From NCBI GenBank assembly GCA_963721005.1, contig CAVRHR010000003.1:682001-746000 (forward strand): DNA of 64,000 bases, given 5' to 3'. Positions 17,988-26,874 of this stretch are shown here, one piece after another. Under the pieces are notes generated by a model that searched no databases, was not told the DNA's origin, and was given only the letters and a program-made list of their open reading frames with translations. Made by a program: the position numbers and the translations under genes. Numbering within the stretch: position 1 is the first letter of the stretch; each line of letters begins with the position of its first letter. This stretch comes from VAZQ01 sp963721005. GTDB lineage: Bacteria; Pseudomonadota; Alphaproteobacteria; Rhizobiales; Xanthobacteraceae.

Positions 17988-19031
17988 ATGCGAAATCGTC
18001 CGGCATCAGTCGCCGTTTGTACCGGCCTGGTCGCGGTCGCCCTGGTCGGCGGCATCGCGATGCGCGCGCGGGGCCAGACCCCGGCCGCGCAGGCACCTGC
18101 ACTGGTCGCCCCGATGGATACGGCGGTGCTGCGCGCCCAGTACGATCAGTGGCGGACGCAGTTCAAGACCTGGGGCAAGTGGGCCCCGATCGGACAGGAG
18201 TCCAAGGGAACCACCAACCTGATCACGCCCGAGAAGGTCGCGAGCGCGATGCGGCTCGCCAAGGACGGGATCGTGGTGTCGCTCGCCCACGCCGAGCCAC
18301 AGACGGTCGCGGCCGACGTCGGCCCCGCCGGCATCTTCCACCGCGTCACCAACACCATCACGGATGGCGGCACGATGGACAATTACCAGGTGAGCTACCA
18401 CGGGCAGACGATCGCGCACATCGACACGTGGTGTCACTTCTTCGAGAACGGGATGATGTACAACGGGGTTCCGGTCAAGGACAACCTGAACAACGAGAGC
18501 GGATGCATCAAGGGCAGCGTGATGAACTGGAAGGGCGGCGTCACCACGCGCGCCGTCATCTACGACATCCCGCAGCTCAAGGGCGTCGATGTCATCGATC
18601 CGACCGTCCAGATCCGGCGCGCGGATCTCGAGGCATGGGAGGTGAGATCGGGCGTCAAGATCGGCCCCGGGGACATTCCGCTCCTGTACACCGGCCGGTG
18701 GAAGCGCCGCGCGGCGGTCGGTGCATGGTCGACCCCGGTCGCAGGCTATTACCCCGACACGCTGCCGTGGATGCATGAGCGCCTGCCGGCCTTCATCGGT
18801 CACGACTTCAACATCGACTGGAACCCGCGGCCGGGCTGGGAGGGGATGCGCAACCCGATCCACGTGGCGGTGCTGAACTGGATGGGAATCAACATCGTGG
18901 AATGCCTCGATCTCGAGGAGATGATCGCGACAGCGCGGCGGTTGAACCGTTACGAGGCCGTGATCACGTTCGCGCCGCTGCCGGTGGAGGGCGGCACCGG
19001 ATCGCCGGTCAATCCGCTGGTGACTTTCTGA
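17988..19031 (+). CDS. exported cyclase-family protein (kynurenine-formamidase-like)
   Basis: 347 residues from MRNRPASV, which begins a hydrophobic signal segment (LVAVALVGGIAM) and is preceded by GGAGG; an ATG 12 bases upstream is alternative. The body matches the cyclase family (PF04199). A metal-site variant HIDTWCHFF with MMYNGVP replaces the usual HxGTHxDxPxH, and GDIPLLYTGRW and GHDFNIDW follow. The family includes kynurenine formamidase and isatin hydrolase; this long exported subtype is widespread in Bradyrhizobium-like genomes without a known substrate. It appears to be monocistronic. Confidence 0.78.
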   Translation: MRNRPASVAVCTGLVAVALVGGIAMRARGQTPAAQAPALVAPMDTAVLRAQYDQWRTQFKTWGKWAPIGQESKGTTNLITPEKVASAMRLAKDGIVVSLAHAEPQTVAADVGPAGIFHRVTNTITDGGTMDNYQVSYHGQTIAHIDTWCHFFENGMMYNGVPVKDNLNNESGCIKGSVMNWKGGVTTRAVIYDIPQLKGVDVIDPTVQIRRADLEAWEVRSGVKIGPGDIPLLYTGRWKRRAAVGAWSTPVAGYYPDTLPWMHERLPAFIGHDFNIDWNPRPGWEGMRNPIHVAVLNWMGINIVECLDLEEMIATARRLNRYEAVITFAPLPVEGGTGSPVNPLVTF

Positions 19032-19204
19032 ACGGGCCGACGGGGCGGTGCGACTGGCAGGGCGGCGAATCGAATCGGGCCGTCCGGCGCGATTCGTTCG
19101 GTCGTTGATCTCATTGGAGAATTTGGGGTTCGTTCGGCCAAAATGGGCCGGTCGGGTCGCCGGTGGTGGCCTAAGACGGGGACGAGGAGCGGAATTTCCG
19201 ACCG

Positions 19205-19278
19205 CAGGGCGGCCCTCGTGGTCGCCCTGCTGGCATGACGCGAAGGCCTCAAGGGGCGCCCACAAGGGGCGCCCCTAC
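19205..19278. repeat. dispersed intergenic repeat, family E, copy 1
   Basis: CAGGGCGGCC and TGGTCGCCCTG form an inverted pair, followed by the tandem AAGGGGCGCCCACAAGGGGC and GCCCCTAC. A second copy of the GGGGCGGCCC ... AGGGGCGCCCCTAC sequence lies after the DOPA-dioxygenase-like gene. Located between convergent genes. Confidence 0.55.
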
Positions 19279-19295
19279 GATGGACCAGAACTTTG

Positions 19296-20312
19296 TCAGT
19301 TCTTGACGAACTTATGCACCATGGCCTGAGATTGATAAGCCCCGTAGATGTTGCCGTCGTCGTCGACCCCGAGCCCCTCCGGCGCACCGATGGCCGCGTC
19401 CGTTTGCGGAATGAAGGCCGTGACCTTTCCATCCTTGATGCTGCCGACCCGGATGCCCTGACGGAACCCCGGATTGACCTTGTCGGTCGATTGAGCGTCA
19501 TTCACGTACATGACGTCGTTCTTGTCGATGACGACGTCGCTCGGCCGGCCGAACTGCTTCCATGCGGCAACAAACTTGCCGTCCGGCGTGAAGATCTGGA
19601 TCCGATTGTTGACGCGGTCGGCCACATAGACTTGCCCGGCCGAATCCACGGCGATGCCATGGGGGGTGTCAATTTGGCCTTCCGCCGTGCCATGCTTGCC
19701 CCACGCCGCGACGAATGTTCCGTCCTTGGCGAATTTCACGATGCGGTCGTTGGTCCCGCTGCCGTGCCCGTCAGCGACATAGATATCGCCGTTCGGCGCG
19801 ACCACCACGGCGCTCACGCTGCTCAGATAGCCCGGGGCGTTGCCCGGCATTCCGGGCTTGCCGATCGTCAACAGCACCTTGCCATCCGGGCTGAACTTGA
19901 TCAGGTCGGCGCCCTTGCCGTTCTTGGCGACCTGATCGCCCGCCCAAACGTTTCCGTCGCGCTCGATGTAGAGCGCGTGTGATACCGCGAACAGGCCGCC
20001 GCCGATCGCCCGCTCGAACTTGCCTGACGCATCGAACTTCATCAGCGGCGCCACCGTCGAATTGGTGCATTCGTTCGATCCACAGCGGTCGAACACCCAC
20101 ATGCTCTTGCCGTCGCTGTGATCGACCTGAACCTTGATCACGCCGCCAAATTTCCGGTCGGCAGGCAGCTGCGCCCAGCTGTCCAGCATTCGGTAGGGAT
20201 TGGGTGCCGCATTGGGATCGATGCTCTGGCTATAGCCCCGATCTCCCGCGACCACCATCAGTGCGCCGGTCGCAATGCCGATCATCAATGTCAGCCCGAT
20301 TGAATGCCTCAT
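19296..20312 (-). CDS. exported NHL-repeat beta-propeller protein
   Basis: 338 residues with an N-terminal signal peptide (MRHSIGLTLMIGIATGALMV, cleavage probably after YSQS). The rest is repeated NHL-type blades of about 45 residues, each with the pattern GDIYVADG..NDRIVKF, GQVYVADRVNNRIQIF and GNIYGAYQSQAMVHKF, enough for five or six blades. This architecture resembles the lyase domain of peptidylglycine alpha-amidating monooxygenase, but no catalytic assignment can be made. CGSNEC near residue 80 could form a disulfide. It probably acts in the periplasm as a binding scaffold or enzyme. It stands alone, convergent with the cyclase gene. Confidence 0.75.
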   Translation of the reverse strand: MRHSIGLTLMIGIATGALMVVAGDRGYSQSIDPNAAPNPYRMLDSWAQLPADRKFGGVIKVQVDHSDGKSMWVFDRCGSNECTNSTVAPLMKFDASGKFERAIGGGLFAVSHALYIERDGNVWAGDQVAKNGKGADLIKFSPDGKVLLTIGKPGMPGNAPGYLSSVSAVVVAPNGDIYVADGHGSGTNDRIVKFAKDGTFVAAWGKHGTAEGQIDTPHGIAVDSAGQVYVADRVNNRIQIFTPDGKFVAAWKQFGRPSDVVIDKNDVMYVNDAQSTDKVNPGFRQGIRVGSIKDGKVTAFIPQTDAAIGAPEGLGVDDDGNIYGAYQSQAMVHKFVKN

Positions 20313-20809
20313 CGTTCTCCTCCTCTGCCGATTAGCCGTTGCCGGATAGAATTTGGGTCATCGCCCCGCGGGCACTGACGGCTGCCCTTAAGATCAGCGT
20401 ACATTCCGCGCGCCCGCGCGGCAGCTCCGATAAGGAGCCTACACCGGCGCGCCGTCTGCCGGAAGCGTGGTCGGTGGGCTTGAATGAGAGAGGTGGGTTA
20501 CTGATGCCGGCCTCGCTTACCGGCCGCCGGCTGAGTTCGGCAAGCTTGCGACACCTTCCGCCACCGCACAGTCCCAGCAACCAGTTGCCGATGTAACCAG
20601 TCTCTAGTTTCGTGTCTCAGCACAGGGGTGCAGTCCACGCTGTTATTCCTGTAAAGAACAGGAGAAAGAACAGGCGCGGGCTCGCGCTTGGGCCGCGGAA
20701 ATTCCCGACGACGACGTAAAAAAGCCCGGCGCGGTTTCCCGGCCGGGGCACACTTCATGAGTTTCAATTTCGCGAATAGCCCGTTCCGGCGATTCGTGTC
20801 AACCGCCCG
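20313..20809. other. gene-free spacer with a terminator
   Basis: 497 bases in which no convincing gene was found; short open frames on both strands are arginine/proline-rich shadows. It contains CCTGTAAAGAACAGG, a perfect 5-bp inverted repeat near 20650, and an intrinsic terminator for the minus-strand gene on its right (annotated separately). The left part should hold the promoter of the beta-propeller gene. Confidence 0.6.
20718..20749 (-). terminator. rho-independent terminator of the binding-protein gene
   Basis: Read on the minus strand: CCCGGC, an 11-base loop, GCCGGG, then CTTTTTT. It sits about 60 bases after the stop of the minus-strand substrate-binding-protein gene, in the right orientation to end its transcript. 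One of the few clear intrinsic terminators in the window. Confidence 0.75.
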
Positions 20810-21781
20810 TTATCGCGGCGGAATCTGCAGCAGCTCGGCCAGCTGCTCCTTGCCGAGCGGCTGATCCAGGAACTTCAATTTCACGGCGTCGCTCTGGATG
20901 CCCTCCATGTCCTTCATCTCGTCGGTCTGCAAGGACGCCTTCGGATAGATTTTCGGGATCGATCGCCGCACGAATTCTTCCGGGCTCATCACCTTCTGGG
21001 CATAGCGCTTGATCGCGTCGGGATCCGTATACATCCAGTCGACCGCATCCCGGTAGGCTTTCGCGAAGCGCAGCACCGCGTCCTTGCGGGTCTTGAGCAC
21101 GTCGGCGTTGACGATCACCACCCGCACGGTCTGCTTGTCCAGGGAGGCGATATCGCTGCCGCGGGCGATGATGCGGACCTTGCCGTCCTCGACCTCCTTC
21201 AAGCCCATGGGGAACGCGCCCCAGCCGATGTCGACCTGGCCGGACATGACCGCGGTCAGGGTCGCGGCCGGCGTGCCGGTCGCCACCGCCTTGGCCTTGA
21301 CGCCGAGATTGTCCTTGAAGGCCACCACGATATTGTTGGAGCTCGAGCCGCTGGTCGAATACGCGATGGTGTTTTTATCGGTGGTGTCGGTCACGGCCCT
21401 GAGCGGGGAATCGGCCTTGACGTACCAGTAGAGATCGCCGGTGCCGGTGAAGGCCGGCAGCAGGATGCGCACCGGCGCCCCCTTGGAGAACACCCGCATC
21501 ACGCCCGCGACCCCGACCCCGATGCCGATATCGGCGCTGCCGGCGATGATCGGCTGCATGGTCTCGCCGGCACCCGCGGTGCCGAAATTGTCGAGGGCGA
21601 GCCCGTATTTCTTGAAGATGCCGGCATCCTGGCCGAGCGTCGGCATCTGGTTTTCCCAATTGTTGATCTGCCCGATCGCGACCTTGAGCTGGTCCTCCGC
21701 CCGGGCCGCCGACGAAGCGTTGAAGAGCAACCCGATAAGCGCAATCGCGCCGGCTACCTTGCTCGCGCCAATTCTTTGCAT
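20810..21781 (-). CDS. ABC transporter substrate-binding protein, NitT/TauT (NMT1/THI5-like)
   Basis: 323 residues. A signal peptide (IALIGLLFNASSAARA) precedes a periplasmic binding protein type II fold. LKVAIGQINNWENQMPTLG, DAGIFKKYGLALD and AGSADIGIGVGVAGVMRVF are typical of the NMT1/SsuA-like family, which binds small organic substrates such as sulfonates, nitrate or pyrimidine precursors. No permease or ATPase gene is adjacent, so it is an orphan receptor or works with components encoded elsewhere. A strong intrinsic terminator follows. The ligand is unknown. Confidence 0.85.
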   Translation of the reverse strand: MQRIGASKVAGAIALIGLLFNASSAARAEDQLKVAIGQINNWENQMPTLGQDAGIFKKYGLALDNFGTAGAGETMQPIIAGSADIGIGVGVAGVMRVFSKGAPVRILLPAFTGTGDLYWYVKADSPLRAVTDTTDKNTIAYSTSGSSSNNIVVAFKDNLGVKAKAVATGTPAATLTAVMSGQVDIGWGAFPMGLKEVEDGKVRIIARGSDIASLDKQTVRVVIVNADVLKTRKDAVLRFAKAYRDAVDWMYTDPDAIKRYAQKVMSPEEFVRRSIPKIYPKASLQTDEMKDMEGIQSDAVKLKFLDQPLGKEQLAELLQIPPR

Positions 21782-21809
21782 GACCGTCCTCCCGGTGCGT
21801 CAAGGCTTC

Positions 21810-21953
21810 GTAGGATGGGTTGAGCGCATTAGGGCGTTTTACGCCCGTCTTCGCGGGCTATGCGAAACCCATCAACGATCGCCGAAACAGGATTCCGCGC
21901 CGGCCGAAATGCCGGATGTTGGGTTAAGCGCGGATCAACCTGCCCGATCCTAC
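21810..21953. repeat. dispersed inverted repeat, family B, copy 1
   Basis: GTAGGATGGGTTGAGCG at the left, GCGAAACCCATCAACG in the middle and GGATCAACCTGCCCGATCCTAC at the right give nested complementarity. A copy with the same GTAGGATGGGTTGAGC start and CTCAACCCATCCTAC end lies beside the DOPA-dioxygenase-like gene. Spacer between the aldolase and binding-protein genes. Confidence 0.6.
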
Positions 21954-21982
21954 TTGATCTTTATTGGCCGCGCTAACCCAAC

Positions 21983-22774
21983 CTACGGGCGGCGGCGAGA
22001 CCGGGTTCCCTTTCGGGGGGCGGCCTTGCGCCTGCGCACCGCGGCGCGCGGCGGCAGCCGGCCGGCCTCGGCCAGCCGCTGCGACCAGTATTCCCAGGTC
22101 CGCCCCACCACGTTGGGCAGCGCGTTGAGCGACCCCGCCAGCCTGGTCTCGCCCAGCGTCAGGGGCACGACCTTGCCGAGCAGATGCGCCTGCAGCTGAT
22201 AGACCGCGTTCTGGCACATGAAGATCGAGCGCGAGACCAACTCCGGCAGGTCGCCGCCCACCACGGTGGCGCCATGATGATTCATCAGCACCGCCGCGTG
22301 CGCGCCGAGCGCGCGGGCCAGGGACCGCCCCTCCTCGGGCTTGGCGACCAGGAGATTGGTGTCGCCGAACTCGTGCTGCTGGTCCCAGAACGGAATCGCG
22401 GCTCCGGCCGCGGCGCCGAGATGAAACACCGGAACGATCGGCACGCCGGCGATACAAAACGGCAGCACCGCCGCCGCATGATGATGGCACACCGCCATGA
22501 CGTCGGGCCGCGCCTGATAGATGCAGCCGTGGATGACGCGCTCGGCGAACAATCGTTGGGTCGGCGGCCGCACCGGCTCGGCGTCGAGGGTGTATTCGAG
22601 AATGTCGGCCGGCTCGACCAGTTGCGGCGAGCGCGAGCGCGACAACAAGAAGCGGCCGGGATCGCCGGGATGGCGCAAGCTGACATGGCCGAAGGCATCG
22701 AGCACGCCTTCGTTGGCGAGCATGCGGCTCGCCAACGCAAGCTCATAGCGGGCGTCTTCGCGTCGTTCGGGCAT
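21983..22774 (-). CDS. class II aldolase/adducin family protein
   Basis: 263 residues from MPERREDARYELALASRML; the frame is open further upstream, but that part is unlike the family. Class II aldolase features are present: GHVSLRHPGDPGRFLLSRSR, then the zinc-binding pair in MAVCHHHAAAVLPF, and MNHHGATVVGGDLPE. The family includes fuculose-phosphate and ribulose-phosphate aldolases and decarboxylases such as OtnC. It is divergent from a DUF1932 dehydrogenase gene, a combination reminiscent of four-carbon acid sugar pathways, although no kinase (DUF1537) is seen. A basic Arg/Lys-rich C-terminal tail of about 15 residues is unusual. Confidence 0.82.
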   Translation of the reverse strand: MPERREDARYELALASRMLANEGVLDAFGHVSLRHPGDPGRFLLSRSRSPQLVEPADILEYTLDAEPVRPPTQRLFAERVIHGCIYQARPDVMAVCHHHAAAVLPFCIAGVPIVPVFHLGAAAGAAIPFWDQQHEFGDTNLLVAKPEEGRSLARALGAHAAVLMNHHGATVVGGDLPELVSRSIFMCQNAVYQLQAHLLGKVVPLTLGETRLAGSLNALPNVVGRTWEYWSQRLAEAGRLPPRAAVRRRKAAPRKGTRSRRRP

Positions 22775-23012
22775 GAGGGCGCTTCCTGCTTTTCTACATT
22801 TTCTGTGCGTGCTACCGACAGCAAATCCCAATCCTCTGCTGTTGCCAAGACAATCCGGTTGCCGGTCGGGCAATAGAGGCGCCGACGCAACCCCCTGTCG
22901 AAGTTTTCCGGGCCTGCGCGAAATCCTATGGGGGCGCCTTGCCTGCGATGCCGGATGGCGGCAGGGTTCGTTTTGAGAGCCCAAGTCCCAACGCCAATCG
23001 GAGACGAGCGAG

Positions 23013-23864
23013 ATGGATCCAGTGGTCGCCGTGATTGCGCCGGGCGCCATGGGGGCGGCGGTCGGCAAGCGCCTGGTCGAGCACGGGCTCAAGGTGCTGA
23101 CCTCGATTGAAGGGCGCAGCGCCGCAACCGTCGCGCGGGCCAACGCGGCGGGGCTCACCGCCGCGAGCGATGAGGAGATCGCGCGCGCCGATTTCCTGCT
23201 CTCGATCCTGCCGCCGGGCGATGCGCTATCGCTGGCGCAGCGCTTCGCACCCGCGCTCGCCGCCAGCAACAGCAAGCCGGTCTATGTGGAGTGCAACGCG
23301 GTGAGTCCGCCGACCGTGGAACGGATTGCGGCCGCGATCGCGCCCACCGGTTGTCCGTTCGTGGACGCCGGCATCATCGGAGCGCCGCCGCGGCCGGACT
23401 ATGGGGGGCCGACCTTCTACGCGTCAGGCCGCGAAGCGCCGCGCTTTGCCTCACTCGGCCAATTCGGCCTGGCGATACGCTTGCTCGACGGTCCGCTGAG
23501 CGCAGCCTCGGCGCTGAAGATGTCCTATGGCGGCATCACCAAAGGCATCACCGCGGTCGCCGCCGCCATGTTCGTCGCCGCCGGCCGGGGCGGATCGGCC
23601 GACGCGCTGTTCCGCGAGCTCAAGGAAAGCCAGCCCCAGCTGCTCACCTGGTTCAGCCGCCAGATCACCTTCATGTATCCCAAGGCCTACCGCTGGGTCG
23701 CCGAGATGGAGGAGGTCTCGGACTTCGCCGGCGACAACGCGGCCGCCAAGGACATGTATGCCGCCATCGCGCAGTTCTACGAGCATCTGGCGCAGGACTT
23801 CGACGCAGACCAGAAGGATGTGGCGGCGCTCAGGGAGTTCGTGGGCAAGAGCGCGAAGCAGTGA
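23013..23864 (+). CDS. NAD(P)-binding beta-hydroxyacid dehydrogenase with DUF1932 C-terminus
   Basis: 283 residues. A Rossmann domain with IAPGAMGAAVGKRL at residues 8-21 and SILPPGDAL is that of 6-phosphogluconate/3-hydroxyisobutyrate dehydrogenases. The C-terminal helical part, with the catalytic-lysine segment MSYGGITKGITAV, matches the DUF1932 group. Likely oxidation of a beta-hydroxy acid in the cytoplasm. The neighbouring divergent class II aldolase suggests a joint sugar-acid pathway; this is context inference. The start has GGAGACGAGCGAG upstream, a reasonable ribosome site. Confidence 0.82.
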   Translation: MDPVVAVIAPGAMGAAVGKRLVEHGLKVLTSIEGRSAATVARANAAGLTAASDEEIARADFLLSILPPGDALSLAQRFAPALAASNSKPVYVECNAVSPPTVERIAAAIAPTGCPFVDAGIIGAPPRPDYGGPTFYASGREAPRFASLGQFGLAIRLLDGPLSAASALKMSYGGITKGITAVAAAMFVAAGRGGSADALFRELKESQPQLLTWFSRQITFMYPKAYRWVAEMEEVSDFAGDNAAAKDMYAAIAQFYEHLAQDFDADQKDVAALREFVGKSAKQ

Positions 23865-24001
23865 ATCGCTTCATACTCGGTCGTTCGCGATCGTCGATGC
23901 GTTCGCGGAGTCGTCCCTGCGCAAGCAGGGACGACCTACAGCTGTGCGGCTCAGCAAACCGCGCAAGCGTGATGGCTTGCGCGGGTCGTCGCTCAATCGC
24001 T

Positions 24002-26185
24002 TCAGGCCCCGAGCGCGCCGCGCACCCGCTCGGGTGCGAACGGTAGCTCGTGCAGCCGCACGCCGGTGAGCGTCGCGATGGCGTTGCCGACCGCGCCGGC
24101 GAGCACCGGCAGCCCGTCCTCGCCGCCGCCGGAGGGCGGATTGTTGGTCGAGACCACCTTGACCTCGATATTGGGCACGTCCGACATGCGCGCCACCTCA
24201 TAGTCGGTGTAGTTCGACTGCAGCACGTGCCCATCCTTGATGACGATCTTCTCGCGCAGCACATGGCCGAGACCGTAGATGATGCTGCCTTCGGTCTGGG
24301 CCGCGAGATTGCGCGGCTGCACGGCAATGCCGGCGTCGATCGCGCACCAGACATTGTGCACCTTGAGCTTGCCGGTCGAGCGATCGACCGAGACCTCGGC
24401 GACACCCACCGCCAGCGTGTCGTCCTTCACCATGGTGGCGACGCCGAGCGCGGTGCCCTCGCGCTTGCGCTTCCAGTCCGACATTTCGGCGACCGTGCGC
24501 AGCAGCGTCTGCATGCGCGGCGCACCTTCCGCCAATTCGAGCCGGAACGCGATCGGATCCTTGTTCTGGTCCTTGGCGATCTCGTCGATGAAGCTCTCGG
24601 CCGCAAACGCATTGTGGCCGTTGCCAACCCCGCGCCAGGGCGACACCCGGGCGCCGCGGGCCTCGATAACGTGCTCGGCGATCTTGTTGGCGATCGGGTA
24701 TTGCGGGATCGGCGAGCCCTTCATCACGATACGGTCCTGGCGCGGGCTCGGATCGCCGGAGGTGTAGGCCACCACCAATTCGGCGACCACGCGGTGGTGC
24801 CAGGCGATCACCTTGCCGTTGTGGTCGAGCCCCGCCTCGATATGATGCGCCGTCATGGGGCGGAACTTGCCGAAGGTGAGGTCGTCCTCGCGGCTCCAGA
24901 TCAGCTTGACCGGCTTGCCGACCGCCTTGGCGAGGCGAACCGCATCAAGCACCGTCTCATGATGCCCGCGTCGGCCGTAGCCGCCGCCCATCACGTGCTG
25001 ATGCAGGGTGAGCTTCGAGCGGTCGGTGTCCAAGAGGCGCGAGACCGCGTTCAATAGGCCGCTCGCCGACTGGGTGCCGGTCCAAATCTCGGCCGATTTG
25101 CCGTCGGGGCCGACCGCGGCGGTCGCGTTCATCGGCTCCATCTGGGCGTGATAGACGTAACGCGTGCGATATTCGCCGCGGTACACCTTGGCAGCGCCCG
25201 CGAGGGCAGCCTTGGCGTCGCCCTCCTTGGTATAGACCACCCCGGCGCGGCTCTTGTCGCGGCCGATGGCGGCGAACTCCTCGAGCGCGCGCTCGCTGTC
25301 GTGGTGGGCGCCGGGCGCATCCGACCAGGTCACCTTGAGCAGGTTCTTGGCAGCCTGCGTCCCCTCGACCGTGGTGCCGATGACGCCAACTCCTTCCGGC
25401 AATTTCACCACGTCGGTGATGCCGGACACCTTGCGGGCGGCGGCATCGTCCACGGTCTGGGGCGCGCCACCCGGATAGGGCGATTGCAGCACCGCGGCGT
25501 AGACCATGCCGGGCACCTGCACATCCATGCCGTATTGCGCTTTGCCGGTGACCTTGAGGGGTACCTCGACCCGCGCCACGTCCTTGCCGATGTAGCGGAA
25601 GCTCGCCGGGTCCTTGAGGTCCCGGTCCTCGATCTTCGGCAGCGCGGCCGGAGCCTTGGCGAAGGTCGCGATCTCGCCGTAGCTGATGCGCCGGCCGGAT
25701 GCCTTGTGCACCACCACGCTCGGCTCGGTCGAAAGCTCGCCCACCGGAACGCTCCACTTCGCCGCCACCGCATCGAGCAGCACGCGCCTGGCCTGCGCGC
25801 CCGCCAACCGCGCCGGCTTGAAGTAGCCGCGCACCGAGGCGCTGGCCGAGGTCTGGAACGTCATGCCGTATTCCGGATTGCCGTAGGTCTTCTCGTCCCA
25901 GGTGGGCGGCAGCACCGGCCTGACCTTCGACCAATCGGCGTCGAGCTCATCGGCAATGATGACCGGCACGGTGGTGAAGGTGCCCTGCCCCATCTCGGCC
26001 ACCGGCGACACGATGCTGATGGCGCCGTCGGGCGCGATGGTGAGCCAGGCATTGGGCGACAGGGGTGCGTCGGCAGCCGCCGCATCCATGCCGACGAACC
26101 CTTCGGGCAGGATGGTGAGGGCCAGGGTGAGGCCGGCCGTGCTTCCGAGGAAATCGCGCCGGTTGATGCTCGCAAGCTGGTTCAT
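24002..26185 (-). CDS. xanthine-dehydrogenase-family molybdopterin-binding subunit (isoquinoline 1-oxidoreductase beta type)
   Basis: 727 residues. The N-terminus MNQLASINRRDFLGSTAG carries a twin-arginine signal (NRRDFLG), so the enzyme is exported folded to the periplasm. GQGTFTTVPVIIADELD, the FeS-partner-dependent molybdopterin region VMGGGYGRRGHHE and the end-domain SPWRGVGNGHNAFAAESFID are those of IorB/aldehyde-dehydrogenase-type large subunits. It oxidises N-heterocycles or aldehydes using molybdenum cofactor. The frame extends far upstream through the iron-sulfur gene, but the ATG at 26185, two bases after that gene's stop, is the real start. No cytochrome subunit is seen. Confidence 0.88.
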   Translation of the reverse strand: MNQLASINRRDFLGSTAGLTLALTILPEGFVGMDAAAADAPLSPNAWLTIAPDGAISIVSPVAEMGQGTFTTVPVIIADELDADWSKVRPVLPPTWDEKTYGNPEYGMTFQTSASASVRGYFKPARLAGAQARRVLLDAVAAKWSVPVGELSTEPSVVVHKASGRRISYGEIATFAKAPAALPKIEDRDLKDPASFRYIGKDVARVEVPLKVTGKAQYGMDVQVPGMVYAAVLQSPYPGGAPQTVDDAAARKVSGITDVVKLPEGVGVIGTTVEGTQAAKNLLKVTWSDAPGAHHDSERALEEFAAIGRDKSRAGVVYTKEGDAKAALAGAAKVYRGEYRTRYVYHAQMEPMNATAAVGPDGKSAEIWTGTQSASGLLNAVSRLLDTDRSKLTLHQHVMGGGYGRRGHHETVLDAVRLAKAVGKPVKLIWSREDDLTFGKFRPMTAHHIEAGLDHNGKVIAWHHRVVAELVVAYTSGDPSPRQDRIVMKGSPIPQYPIANKIAEHVIEARGARVSPWRGVGNGHNAFAAESFIDEIAKDQNKDPIAFRLELAEGAPRMQTLLRTVAEMSDWKRKREGTALGVATMVKDDTLAVGVAEVSVDRSTGKLKVHNVWCAIDAGIAVQPRNLAAQTEGSIIYGLGHVLREKIVIKDGHVLQSNYTDYEVARMSDVPNIEVKVVSTNNPPSGGGEDGLPVLAGAVGNAIATLTGVRLHELPFAPERVRGALGA

Positions 26186-26187
26186 GA

Positions 26188-26640
26188 TCACGCCTCCCGA
26201 GCGGCGCGCTGGATGGCGCTGATGATCTTGAGATAGGTGCCGCAGCGACAGATGTTGCCGTCCATGTGCTCGACGATCTCGGCGCGCGACGGGTTCTTGT
26301 TGTGGGTGAGCAGCTCGGCCGCCTGCATGATCTGGCCGGATTGGCAGTAGCCGCATTGCGGCACCTGCTCGGCGATCCAGGCCTTCTGCAACGGGTGGCT
26401 GCCGTCGGGCGAAAGCCCCTCGATGGTGATGACCGATTTGCCTTGCACCAGCGAGACCGGCATCGCGCAGGAGCGCGTCGCCTGCCCGTCGATATGCACC
26501 GTGCAGGCCCCGCAGGCCGCGATGCCGCAGCCGAACTTGGTGCCGGTCAGCTTGAGATGCTCGCGCAGCACCCACAGCAGCGGGGTGTTGCCGTCCAAAT
26601 CCACTTCCTTGCGTTGGCCATTGACCGTGAATGCAAACAT
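26188..26640 (-). CDS. (2Fe-2S)-binding subunit of molybdenum hydroxylase
   Basis: 150 residues, the small IorA/CoxS-type subunit. The plant-type cluster is bound by CGIAACGACTVH with a further Cys in RSCAMP; the second cluster by QCGYCQSGQIMQA and MDGNICRCGTY. The start MFAFTVNG is preceded by GGGAGGCGCCGG, a good ribosome site, so it is preferred to an ATG 42 bases upstream. It passes electrons from the molybdenum subunit encoded two bases downstream. The two genes form a simple operon. Confidence 0.92.
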   Translation of the reverse strand: MFAFTVNGQRKEVDLDGNTPLLWVLREHLKLTGTKFGCGIAACGACTVHIDGQATRSCAMPVSLVQGKSVITIEGLSPDGSHPLQKAWIAEQVPQCGYCQSGQIMQAAELLTHNKNPSRAEIVEHMDGNICRCGTYLKIISAIQRAAREA

Positions 26641-26755
26641 CCGGCGCCTCCCTGGCTTGCAGCAGTTCGTTGGCGGAATCATACCCCAAAATCGGGGCCC
26701 GCACCCACCCTTTTACGGGCCTCGGCGGCAGCGTCCAAAATAACCCGCCCCCGGA

Positions 26756-26866
26756 CCTCATCCTGAGGAGCGCGCTCTTGCGCGCGTCTCGAAGGATGGC
26801 GGCAAGTCCGTGCCGCGCAACCATCCTTCGAGACGCCGCGCTTCGCGCTGCTCCTCAGGATGAGGG
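26756..26866. repeat. nested inverted repeat, family C
   Basis: CCTCATCCTGAGGAGCGCGC at the left pairs with GCTCCTCAGGATGAGG at the right, and inside GCGTCTCGAAGGATGG pairs with CCATCCTTCGAGACGC. The result is a long cruciform-capable element filling the spacer between the molybdenum hydroxylase and hydrolase genes. The CATCCTGAGGAG element is well known in Bradyrhizobium-group spacers. Confidence 0.7.
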
Positions 26867-26874
26867 TGAAAATT

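Noticed and set aside
20339..20767. Short open frames between the beta-propeller and binding-protein genes
   Set aside because: Arg/Pro-rich, overlapping on both strands, and one covers an intrinsic terminator.
22775..23275. N-terminal extension of the class II aldolase frame
   Set aside because: Sequence is antisense to the dehydrogenase gene and spacer and is unlike the aldolase family.
26186..26824. N-terminal extension making the molybdopterin subunit 940 residues
   Set aside because: The extra 213 codons overlap the iron-sulfur subunit gene in another frame; a Tat signal and ATG two bases after that gene mark the true start.
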